Under the pieces are notes generated by a model. It saw nothing but the letters and a program-made list of their open reading frames with translations, ran no database searches and was not told the origin of the DNA. Below, in pieces: positions 49,457 through 61,035 of a stretch of DNA of 64,000 bases. The translations under genes and the position numbers were made by a program. The stretch lies in assembly GCA_037043015.1 (NCBI GenBank), contig CM073328.1:12435495-12499494 (forward strand). Direction: 5' to 3'. Source of the stretch: Bryum argenteum. Its lineage: Eukaryota; Streptophyta; Bryopsida; Bryales; Bryaceae. How positions within the stretch are numbered: the first letter of the stretch is position 1; every line of letters starts with the position of its first letter.

Positions 49457-50884
49457 ATATGTAAGTTTGTCTTCCCAACAATCTTTGTGTTAGTTTATTT
49501 CTAATTTATTTTATCCTATTTGTGTTAGTGTTTGTATGAACTACAGTGAGCACTCCAAAGACTACTGAATTGAATTTGGAGTCACTCCAGTGATTTTTGG
49601 TCCTTTGCAGTCACTCCAGGGACTAACTTAGTGGCTCACATTTTGAGCACAGGGACTCTTGGTCGATGGAGTACAGCTCCAATTTTTTGGAGTCACATTT
49701 TTTGCATCAAAGGGAGGTTCACAAGGGACGAGGGCTGTAGAGGATAAGGGGCGACATCCGGCCTCAATCATGCGGCGAGCAAGGCAGCGGCTCCACCTCA
49801 AGGGAGGGCAGGGGCATTGAACCAGGGGGGGTGGGGCCTCCACATCGGGCCCTTTACAGATGCCGAGCCTTCAGGGCATCGGCCGGCCCATGCGGGGCTT
49901 CAGGCGCCTCTGCCCAATTCGGCGGGGGGGGGGTTCAACCTCTTACGGCTGACAATATACGGGGGTGCAATTATGACTGCCCCCTGGTGTCATGCAGCAG
50001 TTTTTGGAGGCTAGTGCACACTGTAATCATTTTTAGCATGGCACGATGGATTCTCCATCCTATTTTGGTATTTTTTTAATGTACTTTTCCCTTGTGTCAG
50101 GCACCCAACGGTTTGTAAGAGTCATCTTTTTGTTGTTTTCTTTACAAAGGTCTGCCCGCCTTACACTTGGTTATGTCCATGGAGGACAAGAGCGTGGGTG
50201 GGCAGACTTGGAATAGTATTGGGCAAAAATGGTTTTCTCAAGGTACTTGTGTTGCAAGGCAGATTGTGTGAGAATGGAAGGGGTTATGTTTGTTTTTTTT
50301 TTTTTTTTCAGAAATACCTTCCTAAGTTCATGCCACACCTTTTTCTAGTTTACCAATTTTGCTTGTGAGGCCATTTTCAATATGACTTTTCAATGCAATG
50401 TCCAAGATTGGCCACTGCCCCTCCATTTTGAGCAGTCACTTTCTTCCTTGAATCATGTGGATCAAGCCTCACTCCAATTTCAAATGGCCTAAAATTTTGT
50501 ACACGTACTCTTTGGACAAAGGAGATCAAGATCCTATGGTTGGATTTCAAATTTACTGCCCCACCTCTTATCAAATGAGTTTGACATTTTATGTACTTTC
50601 GGACCCCTTTCCATCTGCCCCAATGGAACGAAACGTTTAGGGGTTAAGATGACTTTGTTGAATAAAATCCAATTTGCTTAAAAAAACTATCTTACTTATC
50701 GGCAAGAGGGATGAGTTACCTTATATTGTATAACGAATGTAAGGGTCACAAAAGCCCTTCTTTGCATTTAATTTTTGAAATGGTATAAATTATCATCCCC
50801 AAAGCATTTTTGGGGAGGGGTAAAGAGTACATCCTATTTGTTAATATATGGACCTTAAAATTTATGTAGCATTGCAAAAACTAT
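49457..50884. other. 3' region of the piggyBac-like element, non-coding
   Basis: Recurring GGAGTCACTCCAG phrases lie at 49550-49640, a GC-rich block at 49800-49950, and a poly-T run near 50298. At 50370-50643 the sequence resembles the right half of group C elements and ends TTTAGGGG-TTAA, a possible transposon end. No further gene is seen. Confidence 0.45.
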
Positions 50885-51170
50885 GTAATGTGTGTAGCGT
50901 ATCAATGTCTTTAAATGCCTTTAAATGTGTGTAGCATGTCAAAAGCATTCAAACATGTGTTACGTGTTAAAAGACTTAGAAAGCGTTAAGCGTGTGAAGA
51001 GCCTTGTAATATGTATAGCGTGTTTAAAGACTTGATAGACACGTAGTGTGTCAAGATACCTGAAACGCTTGTGACGTGTCCGGAGACTAAAAACGTGTGT
51101 AGCATGTTTAGAGAGTTAACACGTGTTTAGTGTGTGGAGGACTTCAAAAATTCGTGTAGTGCTATACAAA
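50885..51170. repeat. Degenerate ~30-bp minisatellite, about nine units
   Basis: Units built on GTGTAGC(A/G)TGT followed by an A-rich AAAAGACTT-like spacer recur with heavy substitution. Minisatellites are frequent in subterminal regions of DNA transposons. Confidence 0.6.
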
Positions 51171-51695
51171 AATGTCTAAGTTGCAGGTAAAAATCATAAA
51201 AAGGTGCTCTACTTTGTAACGTAGCTTCATATCAAGTTGTTGCACTTTTACATATTAAATCAACACTTACAATGCAAGAGTTAAAAGTCTTGGCATAAAA
51301 TTGCCACTTATTTATTTGTCAATCGATACATCGCTTGTATAATAATGATTCAAATGGAAGCATTGGCATTTAACAATATTTTACTCTATATGTTGGTAAC
51401 GTTGGAGTTGAAAAAATTTGTATTTAATTTTGTTTTTTAAAATAGGGCACGTAAGGAAGACTCCACACAAAGTCGTCACTTTCTAAGCTTGGAGGGCAAC
51501 ATCCATGGCAATCAACAATTCGAACTCCTCTTCTCTAAGTTTGACTTTGAGATTAAAAGCACGCGTAAAAAGACAATGCAAAATATGGGAGGGGTGCTAA
51601 ATTTCAATGTAGAATTAAATATTATTGACCTCTTTTGCAACTTAAATCTCGAGGAATAGAAGCTAAATATACCATTAGCCTCTTTTTATAACGTG

Positions 51696-51805
51696 ACTCT
51701 TTGATCCTTGAGGTAAAATGTGAAATAGAAAATTGATTATGAAGCTTGATACTCTTTGATCCTTGAGATAGAATGTGAAATAGAAAATTGATTATGAAGC
51801 TTGAT
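51696..51805. repeat. 55-bp direct tandem duplication
   Basis: Two copies starting ACTCTTTGATCCTTGAG differ at only two or so positions, so the duplication is recent. Non-coding. Confidence 0.85.
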
Positions 51806-52366
51806 AGGATGATGATGATATGTGTAGATAGATAGAAACTCTGGTCCTTTCTAAGGGGCCAGCGTGAATGAAGTGTTCGTTCGTAATGCTAATATCCCGA
51901 TGGCCACCGGTCAAGGAGAAATTGGAAATGATATGTGCATGTTGATAAGATGGCATGCTAATATTTCATGCTCTTCGTGTCAAGTGTTTCATAAAATAAT
52001 AATAATAAATATAATCGATTAGATAATTGCAGTCTCACTAGAAACTAAAATTTTAAGTTACCTCACCACCTTCCTCTCAAGCAAAAGTTCATGTTACTTA
52101 CACAACACAATTGGAAAATATTTAATTTGTCTCCATAGCATGAAATTCCTCATAACACTCAGCAGTGATTGACCATGTGTCTCCCACAACTCTCATGACC
52201 CCATTATCAAACTCACATTCTTCCAATATTCTTGCCAAGTTCAAACAAAGATCTATCTTCCACCTTGAACGTTGATTAGGAAACTCAATAAGAAACCACT
52301 CCTAACCAAAGAATACAAAAGAGTAAAAATCTATTGGTCACTCAAGACTGCACCCAAGTAACCTAA

Positions 52367-52973
52367 CCCCTAAATGGTTTGACTCATTTGTAGTAAAATG
52401 AACACATCCTCAAAAGCATTGTCATAGGTGGAGGTAAAAGTGTGTTATCCAAATCTCAACCGTACAATCTTGTCGTAGACATATTGAACATCATGTGGGT
52501 CAAATTTTGAGTCATGAGGCTTCATAGATTGCGAGATCATAATGTATTAATACTCAAAAATGATCACATAATTTCATCATTTTCACTTTAAAGTGAAAAT
52601 GCTACCATTAGACTTATTGCAATGAAAAAGTCACCAATTAGAATGTTGTTCACCTTCATCTCAGTAGCATCCTTGAACAAAAAAAAACCATGAGAAAAAT
52701 TTCTTTGTGCAAATTATGGCCTTGCAATGGTGAAAACTGCCCTAAATTTTACAAAGGAAAAAATGTCTAAAACTAGGCTGCTGTCACTGAAATGCATGCC
52801 ATTAATTCATACTTCATTGTATGGGTCTGAGATTTTTATGACATGAACTAGACTTGATTTGGGACCCAACCCAAGTGATTTCGTCCAAAACGGAGTCCGG
52901 ATGAAGAAGTTATGGCTCTCCAAAGTTTCTGTCATCCAAAATGTCGATTTTCGACATTCGGCCCGCTTAAGGG
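52367..52973. mobile_element. Group A-like element, 607 bp, flanked by CTAA
   Basis: The left end CCCCTAAATGGTTTGACTC matches the group A element at 10387. The right part matches the right part of 31540-32511 but ends CCCGCTTAAGGG. CTAA occurs at 52363-52366 and 52974-52977. It is therefore either an internally deleted group A element at a CTAA target, or the right end of the 8.5-kb element from which group A right ends derive. Confidence 0.6.
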
Positions 52974-53243
52974 CTAAGATACAATTTTGGAAAATTATTA
53001 TAAATTTGCAATTGAAAATGTACTTTGTACGTGAAACAAGAAGTAAGAGTAGTCAGTAGTAGATGGTCTATGAATTACTTTAAACTTTTTTAATATTGTT
53101 ACAAAAAAAGAATTAATCATTTTACCCTTGTATTGTAGTACACTTGAATGTGATTCCAATACAGTTTAGGATTCTCTCAAATCTAAGCATTTTTTAGTTC
53201 ACAATGATTTATTAAACTTATGAAAATAAATCATTGTGACTGG

Positions 53244-53460
53244 GCAATGGTTCGTGGCAGCTACCAAGGAGGCACCCTAGAATTCGTGGAGACCCTCCCC
53301 CCAAGGCCATTTTTGATGAATTTGAATTCAAAAATGGGGTTTGCGGCCCCAAATTACCCTTGGAGCATACTCCTTGGCAATTTGAACCAATACATTAAAA
53401 AATAGGGAGCTCCTTTATCCCTCCCTCATCCTCCTTGGTAGTTGCCACGAACGCTTAGCA
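53244..53460. mobile_element. Mutator-like MITE, 217 bp, with 11-bp target duplication
   Basis: The direct repeat ATTGTGACTGG lies exactly at both edges (53233-53243 and 53461-53471). Inside it, inverted ends share GTTCGTGGCA and CTACCAAGGAGG with one mismatch between. A 9-11 bp target duplication is typical of Mutator-like elements. Non-coding. Confidence 0.8.
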
Positions 53461-53479
53461 ATTGTGACTGGAAATTTGC

Positions 53480-55700
53480 TAACTGGTGGTACCCGACTGT
53501 ACTGTAAGGTTGAGTGTCCTATAAGCACCAACTTAAGAGATCTGACCTATTTTTAGCACTAGTAAACTCAAAATAAATTATGACCACATTCGAAATAGGT
53601 TTTCAGGAGGATTGCAAAAATTTGCAACATGTAATTCGCATTTGTGAATTTTATTCAAAATTCCAAAATGCTAAGTAAGGTTCGACCCATAAGCGTTATA
53701 TACAAATGAGGTACATCTGTATTTGCACAATCTACAAATGAGATACAACGCCATTTTAGGTCCCCTGGCGCTTTTAGGTAGTCCAACCGTATATTGTGAC
53801 CCAAAAGAGATTTGGAGGATTTGATAAGTTAGAGCTACAGTTGATACTGTACTTGTCCACTTGCCCGACACAAGGAAGGGCATGCACTCATTCATTCATT
53901 GTCCTTCGCTAGAGTTGAAGAACAACTCTTCAGAATCCTGGCTGGAGTGAAGTTTGGAATAAACAAAGGAAGCCACACTCTTTTCTCACACATGATTATT
54001 GTGGTCTGTGGGACACATGGACTGGCAGGAGCATAGAAATTGCTGTTGAAGAAGAGAAACTCCAACCTATTTAGAGGTCGGCGTGAATAAAGTGTTCGTT
54101 CAACCTATACTTGGATGTATGCCCCGAGGCCATCACACCAATGGCAGGACTACTAACCCCTCTCGGGGTGAAGGCTATGCTAGTTCCTTACGTGGGCACT
54201 AGTGCCTTAAAGATACCCGACATGGTATACCCCCAAACGGTTTCAAGGAACCCATACAACGAGGTCCAAGAACCCCCCACCATAATTGGGTGGACCATGG
54301 TGGTGAGCACCACGCTAGCATGGGGAGTAAAACCCACAAACTCCTCATTGGGGGCCATAAGCCCTTACCACCAAGTCAAGGCTTGTGGTGTCTAAATTGT
54401 TGTTGATATATTGTTCCCAGTAATGAGCCATTTCTGATCTCTCGTAACTGGAATAGGAAAAAAAGCAACGTGAATCTCCGCTCCATAATAAGGTAACCAA
54501 AAATGGCACAATTTTTAGCACGGCAAAGCTATAGGGCTATTACGAATGCTAGCACTTTCGTGGGGAAAATTAAATTGAAGCTAAAGCAAGTGAAATCATT
54601 ATTTTTGGACTTTTCTGCAGTGACTTGTGAATTTTTGAAGTTGGAGATATAGGAGTGCCTAAAATGATGCCCTAAAGTGACATGCTATATTGTTTGCAGC
54701 AATTACATGGTTTTGTTGTATAGAGAAGCTATTATGTACATGTGAGTGAAGATTACTAGGGTTCCATTTTTGGCATTGTGTCATTGTATACCGTTCTACT
54801 ATGTCTCTCAAAAAACAATTTGTTATAGAAAAGAATATAGAAAAATCCTCTAAAATGGAGCAAGCTCAATAATGGAGCTCTTCTAATTTTCACTCACTCG
54901 GAGGTACATAGTAGCTTTCCAATCCGACAAGACCATGTATTGAGAGCAAATATTTCAAGGTGCCATTTTAGGAATATCTATAAGTCCACTTTCAAAAAAT
55001 CATAACAAATTGTCAAGAGGTCTGAAACTAATGATTCCACTTGCTCTATCTCCTCACTTACTTTCCCAATGAACAAAAATTGCTTCGGCTGTTAACTTTG
55101 CTATAGGTCTTCCATGTTGAAAATTGAGCAATTATTGAGGAGTTTATATTGTGTTTGGATTTAAGTTTTCATAATTGGTGAGGTCAACAATTGAAGGTAT
55201 AACTATGGTTCTTTTATGTTTTAGCATGTCTTTAATTCAAGAAGGTGAGTAGCCTCAAAATTCACCAAGAAGTAAGAGTTTTTTTTTTTTTTTTAAAATA
55301 ATTTCCGATTTTTTAAACATGTAGAAAAGTAGTAAGCATGAATTATCCGTTTGGAATTTTAATCCATTAATTTTGTACATGCCTTTTTAATTTTTGAAAA
55401 TGAGGCTTTGTATTTAAAATTCAGCATGCCTCCATGTGAACAATCAAGCAATTCTATAGGTTTTATAGGTGAAAAAATTGGTTTACACACGTGGGAGTGC
55501 ATAGCGATAGAAAGGTCTCAAGTTCCCAAAAACACAAGGAAATTTAGGGGTTTAAAATCATTAGTTTGAACTGTAAAGCTCCCAAAAACACAAGGAAATT
55601 TTAACTTTAACATGATTATAATATGTTTCTCAAATGGCATATTGAGCTCAAAATGTGAGTGAATTGACCACGAGACGGTACCGATGTCTGCTCAGAGTAG
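53480..55700. other. Intergenic, no gene recognised
   Basis: A 94-codon plus-strand frame at 54111-54395 has no domain. The phrase GTGAATAAAGTGTTCGTTC near 54085 echoes one near 51866, marking a small dispersed repeat. The rest is AT-rich. Confidence 0.4.
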
Positions 55701-57552
55701 AGCTCCGTAATTTCTGGTTAGAGGAGATCTGTGAGTTAATCATTGGAAGGCATTTTCAGGCAGTAAGTGGAAGCTGGCCTTGCTGCGGAGCCCCTGTTAA
55801 CGTCATTCAGTGATTTGTGTGTAGCGTGTGGGGAGAGTAGTGTTGGATTGGGCTCGACCTGCCATTTCTGCTTTGATCTGTTGAAACGAGTGTTCAAGAC
55901 TGCAAATCTGTGAAAGCAAATCTGAAATGCGACTGGGGCTTGGCGTTGGAACTCCGATCTGCGGCTCTTGAGCGCTCCAGATACATGCTCAAAACAAGAT
56001 CTAGGTTGGTACAAGGAAGACGAACACACGCTTACACTCATTACTCACGGTACGCTCCTCTGCCAGATCTTCACAATCTCTCACAATTTCACCCCTCTAG
56101 ATACCATTAGCATAGATCTGTCTATACATTTGTTTCTTGCAAGGCTACTCGCATCAACTTAGAACACGGAGTAGTCGCTCTGAATCAAGTAGAATTTGAA
56201 ATTTGTGTGTACGAAACCATGCATTGCAGTAGACAGTAATAGAAATTCTCAATAGAGAGGCTATTTTCGAGGTCATCAGTGAATTCTCAGTCTGTGTCTA
56301 GTTGGCGCTTCAAAGCTAGAGCTTAGAATGCTGCAAAGCATGCTCACTTTCAATCACAGTGAATTCCCCGTTTGTGTCTAGTTGACGCTTCAAACCTAGA
56401 GCTTAGAATGATGCAAAGCATACTCACATTCAATCGCGGTACGAACATTTTTGCATGAACTAGAAAGCTGTAGATCGTGGTACAGATACTTGCAGCTTGG
56501 TGTTTCTTTTTCCAGATCGCACATGTAGGAAATCTAGGCCTTGTCTATGCACGTATAAAGTCTACTCGCGCCTCTAAGATCCGAATCTACAACACAATCG
56601 TGCTGGTCTCGTGAATCTAGAAGTGTTGATCCGCAACACAATCAGTCAATTGGTTGAAGGATATACCAGATCCGAAAGGCCTGCTTTCAGAACTCAAGTT
56701 GCCCAACGTCTCAGTGGATGCACTAGATCAACTGCCGATTAGTCTCGGCCGGGGTGGAAGCTAGTAAGCACAGACAACCGTCAGTGAAGCGAAACAACCA
56801 AAGTCCTCTCGAAGCTCTAGAGCGTCTCTGTTGATTCAAGTTGACTATCACCACAAGTTGATCATTGCAAGGGAGTAAGCGCTCAGCTCGCCAACCACAC
56901 TACCAAGATCTCATCCGACACTGCCAAGATCTGAAGCACATCCGTCACAGACAACTTCTCACGCTTCGGTAGTCCTGCACCTGCACAAGTGGATACGACC
57001 TTGAGCACAATCGACACGCCAGTAACAACGCGACCTCGGCCATCGAAGCTGCCATCGACTTGCACCATCGACCACTGCCATCGAACTTACACTGCTGCCA
57101 TCGACCGCCGCAGATCACCAAATATCGAGCTCGCTACAGCCAGTGAAAGAAGAGCACCTCAACCCTTACTCAAGGCCCGCACTACATCGTCGCAACAACA
57201 CACCGCAGGAGCGCATCACCGCAGCACCCCACCGACGTCACTCCACCACCGCACCACCACAGTGCACAACGTCCTAACGGTACAGCTCCTAACTTGGTAC
57301 TATCGCTTAAGAAGCTCTGCCCAAAGGACTCTTCACCTCCTCAAAGATCAAGAGGGGAAGGTAAGTACTCCAGGAGGTACGTTACTGTAAAACCCATCCC
57401 GAGTGTTTTGATTCCGCACTGTCATTACATACCTTTTCTTCCCTACTCCTCATTTCTATTGTTTCTATTCTTTATAAGTGATTTGCATTGTTTTGCATTG
57501 TTTTTATTGTTTGCATTATTTTGTATTGTTTGCATAGGTTTGCATTGTTATC
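55701..57552 (+). promoter_or_regulatory. Long leader region upstream of the ORF1-like gene
   Basis: GC content rises compared with the flanks, and many short frames but no long one occur. It includes the 80-bp tandem pair at 56279-56438 and a CCATCGAC-rich stretch at about 57035-57110. A long repeat-bearing leader ahead of a gag/ORF1-like gene resembles a LINE 5' untranslated promoter region, but this is inference. Confidence 0.4.
56279..56438. repeat. 80-bp tandem repeat, two copies
   Basis: Two units of 80 bp, each starting GTGAATTC and containing GTGTCTAGTTG and CTAGAGCTTAGAATG, differ at about a dozen positions. Tandem monomers are common in LINE promoters. Confidence 0.85.
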
Positions 57553-59175
57553 ATGTCTTTCTCTATCATGGATCACTCTAGTGTTAAAAAGAACCTTGTC
57601 TTTGTGGATGAAATGGATATTGAGACACCGGTTGAAAGTTTGAAAAGACTCACAAATGAGAAAACCAACAAGGCTAAGAAAAAAAGAACAACCAATGATC
57701 TAAGTTCTAACATGTACTCTACTAACCCGGAGGCGGAGGGATTTAAATTTTGGATGGGATTTCATGTCTTGGAGACTCTTGCCAAGGAGGAGGGATTGGA
57801 GGAACTTGCATGGGAGGAGCCCATCAAAGATATGATTACTAGAGGCTTCTTGGAAAAAGAGGCAAAAGAGACTAGAGGAGCAAGAATGGCTTACCCAAGA
57901 ATCCCTCAAACGTTGTATCCTAGCACATGGAGTGGAGGTGAAGGGCAACATTACAATGTCACCCAACTCCCCCAAGATATCAACATCAACAAGGAAACGG
58001 GTTTGGCTTTTGATTTCCATGTTGCAATTCATTTTGAACAACCCAAAATCCAATTGTTGCATGATCAAGTGAAAGAATTGGTGTTGTTGAGGCTTAAAGC
58101 CATGGACATATCATTAGGAGAGAACCTCATAGACCCCATCAACATAGTTTGCTTAAGTGTCAAGCAAGGTGGTAGGAAAGGTGTTTGGGCCGGCATCATT
58201 AAATTATACTTGTTAAAACCGGAAGTGGATGCAATTGCTTTGTTGAAAGGTCTTAGACCCTTCATTCTTGTTATTGATGGGGTGCATATGATTGGGAAAG
58301 TTTGCAAAAGCTTTCACAACATATCCACCAATACTAACTTAAGTGTCAAAATTAAGAGCGATTCTTTGAAGGGATTGATGGGAGCACAAGTTTTCAAAGA
58401 GGTGCTTTGGAGTAGCTTCAAGAGGGGTCATGCCTTGGAGATTATGGGAGTCCAAAAAGGTAAAGAGGAGAGCTTTGCCTTTTTGGTGGCAACAACACCA
58501 ACACAAGCTTTGAAGATCCAAGAATTTCAAATCACCCTAAGGAGTGAGATTGTGGAAGCTAAGAAGGCCATTAGAGGAGAGAAGATGACGGAGGAGTCCA
58601 AAGCTAAGAAGGATGCCTTGTCTTTGACTCTCTCTCACCTTCCAATCCTCATGAAAGTAGAAGAGACAAAGGAAGCAATCTTGAGAGTAATGGGCTCTAA
58701 CAATGTGTTGTCTATTTGGTTTCACAAAGAGGATGGAACAAGGCACAATGGTAGCGCCAATGTGCATTGTTCCAATCCAATTGTTTATAGACAATTTGTG
58801 AAAAAAACCCTCCAAATTGGAGGGTTTTTTGTGGAGTTTGCTCCATACAGGAGGAGCTTGGAAGGTGTGGAGCCTCCAACCTTGGAGCAAGTCAAGGGTT
58901 TTGGCTTCGAAGATGTGAATGTTGCAATGGTAAACACCATTGAGACATTCAAGATGCTTGAGAGCAAACCTCTTACCAAGAAGGAGATTGTGAGTCTCAT
59001 GGAGGAGGTGGTGGAGGAGAGCAACAAGAAGATGCGAAAGGAGACTAAAGAATTGATAGAAGAGAAGAATGATGAGATGAGACAACAAATAAATTCTATT
59101 CAAGAGACCCTTCAAATGACTCTCTCAACCATTCAACAAATCATGAAGACCAAATCTCCACTTTTGAAGTTTTGA
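57553..59175 (+). CDS. ORF1/gag-like protein of unknown type, 540 aa
   Basis: One uninterrupted frame from the ATG at 57553. I do not recognise the family. A basic, NLS-like patch (KAKKKRTTN) lies near residues 40-48. Residues ~150-400 alternate strand- and helix-like segments (NIVCLSVKQGGRKGVWAGI, LLKGLRPFILVIDG), compatible with nucleic-acid-binding modules. A second conserved-looking stretch is IGGFFVEFAPYRRSLEGVEPP (about 420-440). The last ~65 residues form a charged coiled coil (EEVVEESNKKMRKETKELIE). A coiled coil plus RNA-binding-like domains, no intron, a long repeat-bearing leader and a LINE nearby suggest a retrotransposon ORF1. Its base composition is unlike the A/C-rich LINE at 61036, so they may be different elements. 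Confidence 0.5.
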   Translation: MSFSIMDHSSVKKNLVFVDEMDIETPVESLKRLTNEKTNKAKKKRTTNDLSSNMYSTNPEAEGFKFWMGFHVLETLAKEEGLEELAWEEPIKDMITRGFLEKEAKETRGARMAYPRIPQTLYPSTWSGGEGQHYNVTQLPQDININKETGLAFDFHVAIHFEQPKIQLLHDQVKELVLLRLKAMDISLGENLIDPINIVCLSVKQGGRKGVWAGIIKLYLLKPEVDAIALLKGLRPFILVIDGVHMIGKVCKSFHNISTNTNLSVKIKSDSLKGLMGAQVFKEVLWSSFKRGHALEIMGVQKGKEESFAFLVATTPTQALKIQEFQITLRSEIVEAKKAIRGEKMTEESKAKKDALSLTLSHLPILMKVEETKEAILRVMGSNNVLSIWFHKEDGTRHNGSANVHCSNPIVYRQFVKKTLQIGGFFVEFAPYRRSLEGVEPPTLEQVKGFGFEDVNVAMVNTIETFKMLESKPLTKKEIVSLMEEVVEESNKKMRKETKELIEEKNDEMRQQINSIQETLQMTLSTIQQIMKTKSPLLKF

Positions 59176-59434
59176 TTGAAAGCTCAAAAAATGTGGATTG
59201 ATGGAAGATGAAAGGGAAGTACTTATAAACTTATATGGTAAAAGTAGATTCTACATTACCCTTGGTAGATATAGGGTATACAGTATAGTACACACATATA
59301 AGTATTTTGTAGTATTTATAGTAGAATATGCACGGTATACCTCCATATGTATGGTTTTTAAATACGTATACTTTCTAGTATATTTATATACTAAATATTA
59401 TCCTACAAATACACATATGTATACGTATACGTAT
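59176..59434. other. A/T-rich spacer between ORF1-like gene and satellite
   Basis: Probable 3' untranslated region with many short TATAC phrases that grade into the hexamer array. No gene. Confidence 0.4.
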
Positions 59435-60740
<1,306 letters not shown>

Positions 60741-60759
60741 CACAATCATAAATACAAAT

Positions 60760-61035
60760 ATTTTAGTACTTGAACTTCATGGGAACCCCAAGCTCATACT
60801 ATGGCTACTAAAGAATCTCAAGTTTATACTTGGGCTACTTGGGGATAACACATTAAACAAAACAACAAGAACACAAATCTACACATTACACCAAAAACAA
60901 ACCTATCTCCCCCACAAACCAAACGGAGCTCGGCCTCCCGGCCTCGCCAAAAAATTAATACACCAAAACACACCCCATCTCATAAATAATACAACAAAAA
61001 CCAACCCAACAAAACAAGATAAATACACCAAACAA
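60760..61035 (+). promoter_or_regulatory. Probable 5' untranslated region of the LINE
   Basis: From about 60850 the top strand becomes A/C-rich and G-poor like the coding part downstream, which suggests it belongs to the same element. A GC patch, GGAGCTCGGCCTCCCGGCC, lies near 60927. The exact left end is not visible. Confidence 0.4.

Larger units (their letters stand above)
44470..52973 (+). mobile_element. Probable autonomous piggyBac-like transposon, ~8.5 kb
   Basis: The left end, after TTAA at 44466-44469, and the inverted right end, before CTAA at 52974-52977, match at 39 of 43 bases, starting CCCTTAAGCGGGCCGAATG. Each contains the same small hairpin (ATGTCGA-TTT-TCGACAT), with its loop in the same top-strand orientation at both ends. 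The interval encodes a DDD piggyBac-type transposase. Alternatives: the right boundary may be 50643, where TTTAGGGG is followed by TTAA; and 52367-52973 may be a separate small element, since it is itself flanked by CTAA on both sides. The size is large for piggyBac (commonly 2-6 kb), so nested insertions are likely. Confidence 0.6.

Noticed and set aside
44470-50643. Alternative transposon boundary with TTAA at both ends
   Set aside because: TTAA occurs at both sides, but the terminal repeats match poorly (about 10 of 15) compared with 39 of 43 for the end at 52973; kept only as an alternative.
54111-54395. 94-codon plus-strand frame
   Set aside because: No recognisable motif, no splice or promoter context; length plausible by chance in a GC-richer patch.
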